A DNA stretch of 64,000 bases from positions 83,971,048-84,035,047 of the forward strand of contig CM061069.1 of the NCBI GenBank assembly GCA_030762895.1, given 5' to 3'. This stretch comes from Sophora flavescens. Lineage: Eukaryota; Streptophyta; Magnoliopsida; Fabales; Fabaceae. Shown here piece after piece: positions 23,041 to 32,099 of this stretch (position 1 is its first letter; every line of letters begins with the position of its first letter). Under the pieces are notes generated by a model. It did not search any database. It saw nothing but the letters and a program-made list of their open reading frames with translations, and had not been told where the DNA came from. The position numbers were made by a program, and so were the translations under genes.

Positions 23041-23396
23041 CTAGTTAGCGACAGGTGTTGCCATCGCAAATCAAAATGACAGGTTGATGCTTAATTTGCT
23101 TTACCGACGGGTATGACCGTCGTAAATGAATATTACGATTACCAACCGTCAGCCCGTCGCAAATAACCATCGGAAATGTGGCACCATAGTTTTGCATAAA
23201 AAGGAGGGAAAACTTGCGACGGATGTGGTCGTCACTACTTTATTTTTCCGTTTGTGACGGTTTGGCCTTCAGAAAAGTTGGAGTCCAATCCGAGTGTTTG
23301 TTTCCGATCGCTTTACCCGTCGGTAAAGCAAAAAATTCCGACGGCTTACTATTTGTCGCATAAAGTTTGTCGGTAACCAGCATTATTCTTGTAGTG
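23041..23396. mobile_element. CACTA (En/Spm) transposon end, truncated
   Basis: The segment ends TTCTTGTAGTG at 23386-23396, the inverted complement of the CACTACAAGAA terminus of plant CACTA elements. The ~300 bp before it is full of short CGACGG/CCGTCG subterminal repeats. The matching left terminus is not present at 23041, so one end has been lost. Helitron helicase coding resumes at 23397. Confidence 0.7.
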
Positions 23397-23415
23397 GCAA
23401 TGACTTCCACTCTTA

Positions 23416-23741
23416 GGGTGTGTTTGGGTAAACAACTTAATTAAGAGCTTATCACATAAGACCTTATCGCATGAGAGCTTATGCCATAAGCACTTAAAGA
23501 AAGAAAAAGAAAGAAAGGGGCATGAGAGGATTCGAATAGTGAAAAACATGGAGATGGTGTTTAGTGCGTAAGCTCTTATGATAATTCCATAAGCTTCTCC
23601 CAATGACTTATGAAAATAATTCAAAAACTCCTTATGGGATGACATAAGTTATTTTTATAAGCACTGCCAAACACGCTGCATAAGAGCTTATGTCGTCATA
23701 TAAGTCAAAAGAAGCTTAAATAAACTCTTCCAAACGCCACC
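23416..23741. mobile_element. Tourist-like (PIF/Harbinger) MITE
   Basis: The 326-bp element has terminal inverted repeats GGGTGTGTTTGG at the left and the complement of GGTGGCGTTTGG at the right. It is flanked by TTA at 23413-23415 and 23742-23744. Removing it together with one TTA restores a continuous Helitron reading ('TSTLRPQGDIVL'), so the borders are exact. The interior is rich in short AAGCTTAT/ATAAGCTC repeats. Confidence 0.88.
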
Positions 23742-24690
23742 TTAGACCACAAGGAGATATTGTTCTTGTTGTTACCTCAAGTAGTATAACATCTACTCTT
23801 CTACCTACAGGTCGAACAACTCATTCAAGATTTTGTATTCCTCTACAACTAACTTACGGGTCCATGTGCAGTATAAGGATCATTAAATGCAGAGTTAATG
23901 CGAAAAACTAGATTAATCATATGGGATGAAACTCCTATGATCAAATCTTTTATGATCCGAAAAACATAAACAAGCCATTGGTGGGAAAGCAATTGTTCTA
24001 GGTGTAGGTGGGGAATTCAAACAAATATCACCAGTAAACCCTCAAGGTCCAAGATCTAACATTATTCGTTCAACAATCAAATCTTCTTATCTTTGACCTT
24101 TTTGTCGTGTTGACATTAACCAACAGTATGTGGTTACACATAAATTTTGCAAAGATATGCCAATGAACTTAAGGAATTCTCTTATTGGATTTTGAAGGTT
24201 GGTCATGGGAAGTTAAGTTACCTAAATGACAGAGAAACTAATATGGAAATAACTAAAGAACTTTTAACAGTTGATACTTGATAGTACTTATCTACGATTA
24301 GTTGAAAATTATAATGACCCCGATTATTTGAAAGGGAGGGCAACTCTGGCATATATTGTTGATAAAGTGAATGATTATATTTTATCCTTGATTCCTGCAA
24401 TTGTTAAAGAATTTTTTTAGCTCGGACTCCATTTGTAGAGCAAATGAACAAAGTGATTTTTGAAGATATACATCCATCGAAATATCTTATAACACCCTTC
24501 CTTACTCGGGTTGGCCAAATCATAATCCCCTTCATTGCTCAGGTTTGCCAAATCGCTCAAGTTATGTTTCTTGGAAATATTGATCAATCCACCACCGGAC
24601 TGGGTAAATGTTATTGAAGCTAAAAATACGTCTCATAGCAATTTCGGCCACAAGTTGCTTCAATTTTAACCAATCTTGAGTAATTAAGCC

Positions 24691-25689
24691 AACGTTAGTC
24701 AAATAACACTCAAGCAATTTGGCAGATGTTTAGTTGGATAACATGAAACAAAAAACAGATTATCACAATTTACATTGATTTGCCTAAGACAGAGAAGAAA
24801 GTGAAACTATGAATAGAAAATGGTGTATATAGAAATCTTGTAGTCATGAATTAGCGACAGAGAAGTCTTGGAGAAAGTATAATTATGGCTAAATTTTTTT
24901 GAACACCAATTTGAATAGTGTTAAAAATGTTGGTGTAACTCACTTCACTAGAAGAAATAGGACAAGATTATACAACTTACAGAGCAGAGAAGAGAATATA
25001 TTACCAGAGCTAAGAGAGAGTTAAGTAAGTCAGCAGAATGAGTTTCTTTTTTATCTCTGTTTTTCTTTTTTACTTAAGTCGGTACCCCTTTCGTTCGTTC
25101 GTTTGTTTTGGCTGGCATGTTTCTTCTCTTTTACGCAGTACATAGAAACAACAAAATACCCTCTAAAACTTGGCACCTATATAAGTTTTGGAAGAGAGGG
25201 TACATAAAAATAATTCTCGCTTGCTTCCATTTTCACTTAGGTGGGTAACCATAGCAAGCACCAACTTTACATGATATTGTTGGAGTGATTTTCTAGAAAC
25301 CAGCCGCTGCAGTGGCTGTTGCCGTCGCCGCACCATCTGCCGTGCCATTTGGAAATGCTGCTTCCAACGTTAAACATCAAGAGTAACTCCAAAATATCAT
25401 GAAGAGAGAAAATACACTACATTTAGTACATTATATGGCTCATATGAATGAACTTCCCGCTTACATGCTCATCTATTACTTGCTCAGTTCTATAAGTACT
25501 AAGATGATGGATGCCCTTGTGGCCTATCTTCTTCCATCTCATCTGCAACACACCTGCTGCACAGAGGGTATATTTCTTAGTTTTTAACAAAAGGAACCAA
25601 ATGGTAGTCAAATTCATTTGCAGATAAGATCATATGATCTACTCAACAACATTTTCTCTTAATATCAAATAAACAATCAAATTAAAATT
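24691..25689. other. no gene recognised
   Basis: This stretch lies downstream of the Helitron remnant. A CACTAGAAGAAATAGG phrase at 24949-24964 resembles a CACTA terminus, but no partner end was found. Nothing else can be supported. Confidence 0.45.
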
Positions 25690-26625
25690 AGGGATAAATG
25701 CACTTTGCCACCCTAGTTGCAATTTCCAATCTGATTTATGTAATTAAGCATATTACACCCTCATTTTCTGTTGCAATATTAAACCCTCATTTATTTGACA
25801 GCATAAATTGTCAAAAGTACCCTTCTGCTTGGAAAGCTTTCTTATAATCTTGAATTAACCTCATACACAACACAATTCAGTAATATTTTTTTTTTTTTTT
25901 GCTGAGTTTATAATCAAATTTATTTTATCTTGCTTCGTCTGTCTATTCTATAACTTTTCAAACCCGTTCAACCTCAAAAGTTTTTAGTATATCTGAACCA
26001 AGATGGAGTTTGCATTTTAATAACCAATTAGCTTATCTACTTTTTCACTACAAACAATATCTCATTTATTCACGTACTTATTATTAATATTAGAAAACAG
26101 TGTGAATTATAAGTTCAAAATGACACTGTGTGTTGTTTATTTATCCCACTTTAGAAAATTCAGTAAACAAAATATCTAATTTATTCACACATTTATCTAA
26201 TTTGTTATGCAGGAAGCTGATGATGTAAAATGCAAACTTGGGCATCTTCTAGGTTCACACAGATTCAAAAGGTTGAAGGGTTTTAAAAGTCATAGATTCC
26301 AAAGAAGCAAAACAAAACAAACTCAAATAAAATTCTTTTATTGCCAAGAGATCTATGTTGTATGAGGCTAATTTAAGATTATAAACAAGCATTGCAAACC
26401 TCGAGAAGATCTAGAAATATAGTATGGCAACAGGGACAGAGGAAGAAGAAAATAGGTGGATACTTTTCGTAATTTGTGTTAATAATTGTTACATAAATTT
26501 AATTTTAATATAAAAAATAAATTGCAATAAAAAATATTAAATGAGGGCGTAATATGCTTAATAATATATTAGGGTAGAAAATGCAGCTATACTAATAAAT
26601 TAGGTTGGTGAAATGCATTTAACAG
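25690..26625. mobile_element. TIR element/MITE, about 0.94 kb
   Basis: The left end (GGATAAATGCACTTTGCC...) and the right end (read in complement, GTTAAATGCATTTCACC...) are inverted repeats. They extend over about 100 bp and include the shared phrase AAGCATATTACACCCTCATT, with one difference. No coding frame lies between them. Flanks of TAAAATTA and TAAAATAT suggest a degenerate target duplication. A Mutator-like MITE is possible, but the superfamily is not certain. Confidence 0.65.
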
Positions 26626-26819
26626 TAAAATATAACAGTGATAGTCCCCAATATGTGAGCAGAATAGAACTTTTACATTAATTAAATGTTTAAGGTCAAA
26701 CATCCACCTCTATTAAAGTTTGTCTATGTATATATAAAACTATAACCAGGCCCATGGCCTTAGCCCACACAGGCCTAACCCAACTACTAAATTAGCCCTG
26801 GAACTGATGGGGCAATTCA

Positions 26820-27000
26820 GGTGCTGTTAGAGAGAGCTTATTAAAACTCATTTGGGCTTATCTTATCACATAAGTACTTAAGAAGGGTGGGGACTTATAA
26901 AATGGGCTTATTTCATCCCATAAGCTATTTGTAGCTTATTTTGATAAGCCTATGGGAGAATTTATGGAAACAGACCAAAAGAGCTTATGCTGAGAAAAAA
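26820..27000. mobile_element. Tourist-like MITE end (left fragment)
   Basis: The start GGTGCTGTTAGAGAGAGCTT and the internal ATAAGCT/AGCTTAT phrases match the right end of the MITE at 23416-23741, read in complement. The opposite end type is found at 31360-31507, so these may be the two ends of one larger element. No TTA duplication was found. Confidence 0.5.
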
Positions 27001-27682
27001 CACGGAACCGCATCAACCACTATTCAATTCCCATCAGCCATGTTTCTATCCTCTTTTTCTCTTCTTTGAACTCTGATATTTGAAGAAAACAAGCAGACCC
27101 TGTAGGAGAACCTCATGCTACCACTCCTCCCTATTTCTTACTTGGAGTCCTTTCGTGCGAGCCCTAGCAGAGAAACCCCGTCTGCCATCGAACGTCATCT
27201 GCCGTTCGCAAAATTGTTTCTCTCCTTCAACATTTGCTACCTTCTATTTATGCCTTCAACATCTAGTCTCTGTTTCTCTCCTTCAACCTCCGGTCTCTAT
27301 TCCAGATCTATGCAATAAAAGAAACTTGTTTCCTATTCTGCTACTGGAACAAGAATATTAAGAAACTTTTTGTTTCCATTGGTCACTTATGCATTGGGTG
27401 GATTTCGGGGCATTCTACACCCCAAATTTTGTTATTCTGGTTTATGTTTTTGGAAAAAAGCAAAGGAACTAGCTGTTAACTTTGATTAGCCTCAATAACC
27501 CCCTTGTATTTGAAGGGGGATGGACCATTGTTTTCTTATGTTGGAATCTAGTGGTACTCAAGAATGATGATACTATTGCAATAATTTTCTTTAATGATTG
27601 AGATAGCTCCTTTAGGTTCACATGAAATGGAGTTTACTTTTTTTCTTGTCGAAACATGAAATGAAGATAAAATTTGTTCATT
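27001..27682. other. no gene recognised upstream of RTE insertion
   Basis: Short frames (for example 27080-27361) have no recognisable motif. The segment is the left flank of the RTE insertion and may include intron sequence of the PHOX-type gene fragment. Confidence 0.4.
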
Positions 27683-28549
27683 TTCCATGTATATTCCAAT
27701 CCTGCCTATGTTGTGCTTTGTGACAAAGCTAAGCATAGCCGGTCCCAAGCCCGGATAAAAGGAGAGGGTTGTGTTAGGCCATCGACAGCCAACGTAAAAC
27801 TTAGTCGAATCTCTATGACATGGATCAACGACAATAATGCTAATGCTAGGTCGTTGCCTAGAAGCAACGCGCTGTATAACTCGAGTACAGTGTCAAAAGA
27901 GCAAGGGCCGCTGCATCGCCGCCTGGATGTAGTGAAAAATAAGCAAGGGTTCCCACATTTTTGTGAACGAGTGTGGGTAAAGAAGCTAGCTCACGAGAGT
28001 AGGATTCGCTTTGGAACTTGGAATATAGGCACACTTACAGGTAAATCAATGGAAATAGTTGACACTATGATTAGGAGGAGGATCAATTTCATGTGCCTAC
28101 AAGAAACTAAGTGGGTGGGAGAAAAGGCAAAGGAATTAGACTCTTCGGGTTTTAAGCTTTGGTACACTGGCAAAGTAAAATCAAGAAATGGGGTGGGCAT
28201 AATTGTGGATAAATATTGGAAGAATGATATTGTGGATGTAAAAAGGGTTGGAGATAGGATCATTGCCCTAAAATTTGTAGTGGAACAAGACACATTTAAT
28301 GTGATTAGCGCTTACGCACCTCAGGTAGGGTTAGAAGAACACTTCAAGGTAAAATTTTGGGAGGATTTAGAAGGCCTAATTCAGGAAATACCGCTAGGTG
28401 AAAAGATTTTCTTAGGAGGTGATCTAAATGGGCATGTAGGGAGGGCACCTAGAGGTTACGACGGTTTTCATGGGGGATATGGCCTAGGGGAGGTAAATGG
28501 TGAGGCAAGTCTATTTTGGACTTTTCATCTGCCTTCGATCTTACTATAG
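27674..28549 (+). pseudogene. RTE endonuclease domain
   Basis: The frame carries the EEP endonuclease: 'RIRFGTWNIGTLTGK', 'FMCLQETKWVGEKA', 'NGVGIIVDKYW', 'NVISAYAPQVG' and 'FLGGDLNGHVG' (metal-binding E and D/N residues are visible). Plant annotations often call this 'craniofacial development protein 2-like'. The reading shifts frame near 28515-28549. Confidence 0.9.
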
Positions 28550-29277
28550 CCAATACGTGTTTTAGGAAACGTGAGGAGCATCTTATCACGTACAAAAGTG
28601 GGGTGACAAGCTCTCAAATAGATTTCTTTCTTATTAGGAGATCGGATAGAAAGATTTGCTTGGACTGTAAAGTCATACCTGGAGAGAGCTTGACTACCCA
28701 ACATAGAGTCTTGGTCATGGATGTAAGAGTTAAAAGGAGTGTGAAGAGAAGAGGCCACGAAAAGGTTTCAAGGATCAAGTGGTGGCAACTGAAGGGTGAA
28801 AAACAAAGGATCTTCCAACACAAGGTTTTGGAGGGAGGGTTTTGGGAGGCAAACGGAAGTGCAAATGATATGTGGGACAAGATGGCCAATGGGATTAGGA
28901 AGGTAGCTATAGAGACGCTTGGTGAATCAAGAGGATTCGGACCTAAGGGTAAAGAATCCTGGTGGTGGGATGAAAGTGTGCAAGCTAAGGTTCGGGTTAA
29001 AAGGGAATGTTTTAAAGCTTGGTCTTTATGTAGAAATGCTGAAAATTGGGAAAATTATAAGGTGGTCAAAAAAGAGACCAAGAAGGCAATGAGCGAAGCT
29101 AGAACTAAAGCTTTTGACGGGTTGTACCAATCCTTAGGCACCAAAGATGGTGAGAAATCTATTTATAGGCTTGCTAAAAATAGGGAAAGAAAGACAAGAG
29201 ACTTGGACCAAGTGAAGTGTATTAAGGATGAAGAAGGTAAAGTTTTGGTTAAGGAACAAGATATTAAAGATAGATGA
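28516..29277 (+). pseudogene. RTE middle region (endonuclease end and linker)
   Basis: The frame continues from the endonuclease ('SSQIDFFLIRRSDR', 'TTQHRVLVMDV') and runs through the Lys-rich linker before the reverse transcriptase. It ends at a TGA at 29275-29277 where the family normally continues ('KNYFHKLFNE'). Confidence 0.85.
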
Positions 29278-29425
29278 AAGAATTATTTCCACAAGTTATT
29301 TAATGAAGGATTTGAAGTTTTATCATGCTCACAGGTGCTTGACATCAGAGAGGAGGACCAAAAGTACACTTTTTATCGTAGAATCCAAGAGCATGAGGTA
29401 AAAGAAGCTTTGAGAAGGATGGATA

Positions 29426-30115
29426 ATGGCAAGGCAGTTGGATAGGACAATATACGTGGAGGTATGGAAGAGTCTAGGAAATAGAGGCATTAGTTGGCTC
29501 ACGAAGTTTTTTAACGAGATTATGAGGTCAAAGAAAATGTCGGACGAATGGAGGAGAAGCACTTTAGTTCCGATTTACAAGAACAAGGGAGATATACAAA
29601 ATTGCGCAAATTATAGGGGGATTAAGCTTATGAGTCATACTATGAAGCTATGGGAAATGGTGCTTGAACGGAGACTAAGAAACCAAAATCACCGACAACC
29701 AATTTGGTTTTATGCCCGGAAGGTCGACCATGGAAGCAATTTACTTGCTACGACGAGTGATGGAACAATATCGAAGGGATCAAAAAGATTACACATGGCC
29801 TTCATTGATTTGGAGAAAGCGTATGATAGGATGCCAAGAGAGGTTTTGTGGAAAGCCCTAGAAAAGAAAGGTGTTCGGATTGCCTATATTCGAGCTATCA
29901 AGGATATGTATGAGGAGGCCACGACTAGTGTGAGAACGCAGGGTGGAGCCACAGAAGATTTCCCAATAACCATAGGTCTGCACCCGGGGGTCGACTTTAA
30001 GCCCATATCTTTTTACCTTGGTCTTGGATGTACTTACGGAGCACATTCAAGAGCCAGCACCGCAATGCATGCTTTTCGCAGACGATATAGTCCTAGTTGG
30101 AGAGTCGGGAGATGA
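29426..30115 (+). pseudogene. RTE reverse transcriptase
   Basis: The frame includes 'WRRSTLVPIYKNKGD', 'NYRGIKLMSHTMKLWE' and 'MAFIDLEKAYDRMPRE'. The catalytic FADD is readable in another frame at about 30074-30090 ('FADDIVLVGE'). At least two frameshifts lie within the RT. Confidence 0.87.
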
Positions 30116-30381
30116 TATAAATGAAAGGTTGGAGACTTAGAGACAAGCTTTAGAAGCACATGGCTTCCGCTTGAGTAGAAGCAAGACAGTATATGGAATG
30201 TAAGTTTAGCAAAAGGTGAAACACCTATACCTTAGAGGTGAAAGTTGGAGACCACAACATACCACAAGTCACACGGTTTAAATATCTTGGGTCTATTATA
30301 CAAAATGACGGAGAAATTGAGGGAGATGTAAACCATCGGATTCAATCAGGGTGGTCGAAATGAAGGAAGGCTTCGGGTTTT

Positions 30382-30807
30382 TTGTGTGATAAAAAGGTAC
30401 CTCTTAAGCTAAAGGAAAAATTTTACCGTACAGCTATTAGACCGGCGATGTTGTATGGGACGGAGTGTTGGGCGGTAAAAAATCAACACGAGAGTAAAAT
30501 CAATGTAGCAGAGATGAGAATGTTGCACTGGATGAGCGGAAAAACTAGACGTGATAGGATTAGGAATGATAACATTAGAGTTGGGGTAGCACCTATTGTA
30601 GAAAAGATGGTTGAATCTCGACTTAGGTGGTTTGGGCATGTATGGAGGAGACCTTTAGATTCTGTAGTAAGGAGAGTGGATCAAGTGGAGGGCAATCCAA
30701 TAGCTAGAGGCAGAGGTAGGCCAAGAAAAACTATAGGAGAAACTATTAAGAAAGATTTGGAGACCAATGATTTAACTGTTAACATAATTCATGATAGAAC
30801 ATTATAG
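30382..30807 (+). pseudogene. RTE C-terminal region
   Basis: The frame has the RTE tail 'KFYRTAIRPAMLYGTECW' and 'RMLHWMSGKTRRDRIRN', followed by 'RLRWFGHVWRRP'. It ends about 60 bp before the element terminus. Confidence 0.87.
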
Positions 30808-30872
30808 CGTCGTATGATCCATATAGCCGACCCCACCTAGTAGGATAAGGCTTGGTGGTTGTTGTTGTTCCA

Positions 30873-31103
30873 TGTATATTCCATGTTGGGTTTGATTCTG
30901 ATTCGTATCTAGATATTCATGAGCTTGCAATGAAGCTTTATGCTGAAGCGATGGAGGATACGGTAACAAGTAATGATGCTGAAGAACTTTTTGAAATTTC
31001 TAGGGATAAATTTCAAGGGATGGTAGCTTTGGCTTTATTTAATTGGGGGTGTTCACATGTCCATGGCAACTGTTTTATGGAACAATATGCTACGGTGCAG
31101 TGA
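30873..31103 (+). pseudogene. exon fragment of a PHOX/CLMP1-type TPR-PB1 gene
   Basis: Reading in frame from the target duplication gives 'FHVGFDSDSYLDIHELAMKL', then 'DAEELFEISRDKFQG' and 'VALALFNWG'. This closely resembles the segment before the C-terminal TPRs of plant PHOX/CLUMPED CHLOROPLASTS proteins. After 'NWG' the similarity stops and the frame ends 20 residues later. No other exon of such a gene is seen nearby. It is a gene fragment disrupted on its left side by the RTE insertion; whether it was captured by a transposon is open. Confidence 0.72.
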
Positions 31104-31359
31104 GGATGTAAAAGATGATTTGGACATTTTTTTCTGGGCACCATTTTAGGTGTTTTATATATATATATATATATATATAAATCTAGTAAGTTGAATAATG
31201 ATCTTTTCTATTTTCAGTCATGGTTTCATGATATATATTATATTATTTTTAAATTTCAAATCAAAAAGACAAAAGGTTAATTTTTAATCTTAGGTTCATT
31301 ATATATATATATATGATATTAGCTTTTAATTTAAAATTAGTGAAGTGTTAACCTTTTCA
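31104..31359. repeat. AT-rich spacer with (TA)n microsatellites
   Basis: TA runs lie at 31156-31180 and about 31302-31314. No coding signal is present. Confidence 0.6.
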
Positions 31360-31507
31360 GTTTTTAATAATTATGTAAGTGTTTATGTAGTTATGCATCC
31401 AAATGCCTTAATTTGTATAAGTGTTTATCAAAGTGTGACATAAGCTATCATGCGATAAGCGCTTACTAAATAAATGCTTAATTAAGTCTTTACCCAAACG
31501 CGGCCAC
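31360..31507. mobile_element. Tourist-like MITE end (right fragment)
   Basis: Read in complement, the end gives GTGGCCGCGTTTGGGTAAAG and then ACTTAATTAAGC. This parallels the left end of the MITE at 23416 (GGGTGTGTTTGGGTAAAC, then AACTTAATTAAGAGC). It may pair with 26820-27000. Confidence 0.55.
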
Positions 31508-31764
31508 AATCTCTCATTGAGTCATGTGTTACCACAAAAACCATCGGTACATAATTTGACTTTGAAAAGAGAAACTTGCATGAGAATAGCAGCAAGCAGA
31601 AATTAAAAAAAGTGCTGAGAGTTGTCCATTCTCTAGATAAAATTGCCATTAAACCTGAGGCTAGAGAGTTTACAAGGCTACATGGGCACTAAAGTTATAG
31701 TCTCGGACAAACCCACAATATACTATCCCTATGAACAGTTTGATAAGCCAGAACAGAAATGTCA

Positions 31765-32053
31765 TTTGGACAACAAAATTTGACAACATTCCGAAACCTG
31801 ATTAATGACTTTCAAAATCGTGGTAAATAATGTGTTGAACTTGGTTAATGAATACACTTGTAGTAGATGGGTAACTCGTTAACCGACAACTTGATTAATA
31901 ATGTATAAAATCTTGATTAATGAAACTCAGCAGATAGTTAATGAGTTACCCATATTGGTGTACCCATTAACCAAGTCCAACACATCATTAACCACAATTT
32001 TGAATGCTATTATTAACCAAGTGTTGAAATGTTGTTAAATTTTGTTGTCCAAA
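31765..32053. mobile_element. MITE with long terminal inverted repeats, in the HDA6 3' flank
   Basis: The ends TTTGGACAACAAAATTTGAC and its complement (one mismatch) begin inverted repeats that extend for more than 90 bp. They share phrases such as ATGTGTTGGACTTGGTTAATG in variant form. The element is 289 bp and non-coding. It starts 46 bp downstream of the HDA6 stop codon, so it probably lies in the 3' UTR. The superfamily is not assigned because no clear target duplication was seen. Confidence 0.8.
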
Positions 32054-32099
32054 TAACATTACTATCATAACTATTCGGCTTTAAAACAAAATGTAACAT

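Larger units (their letters stand above)
18535..24690 (+). pseudogene. decayed Helitron replication/helicase gene
   Basis: Plus-strand frames with many stops read through the plant Helitron protein in order. The helitron-like N domain is visible at about 18755-18815 ('LLPPEGLTPKFAQLYIYDT') and 19150-19360 ('DGRTHNLPIVSEVAA', 'LLMQYPLLFPWGEDGYN'). The next block is at 21960-22200 ('FEDGESLGLILEKL', 'MEANRTFTEAKNL'). The helicase region follows at 22760-23040, with a ruined Walker A (GGTGKT-type) near 23005, and at 23741-24110 ('LLPTGRTTHSRFCIPLQLT', 'GGKAIVLGVGGEFKQISPV'). The C-terminus is at about 24355-24680 ('FEDIHPSKY', 'MFLGNIDQST'). It is interrupted by a copia derivative, a SINE, a CACTA end and a Tourist MITE. 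Helitron termini (TC...CTRR) were not located. Confidence 0.85.
27699..30867 (+). mobile_element. full-length RTE-clade LINE, inactive
   Basis: The 3169-bp element is flanked by a perfect 16-bp target duplication TTCCATGTATATTCCA at 27683-27698 and 30868-30883. It encodes an apurinic-type endonuclease and a reverse transcriptase in one protein. It ends with the plant RTE 3' signature, GGATAAGGCTTGG plus a TTG repeat, in place of poly-A. At least four frames are needed to read the protein, so this copy is dead, although both ends are complete. Confidence 0.93.

Noticed and set aside
24949..24964. Start of a CACTA element (CACTAGAAGAAATAGG)
   Set aside because: There is no partner terminus and no subterminal repeats, and the match is short.
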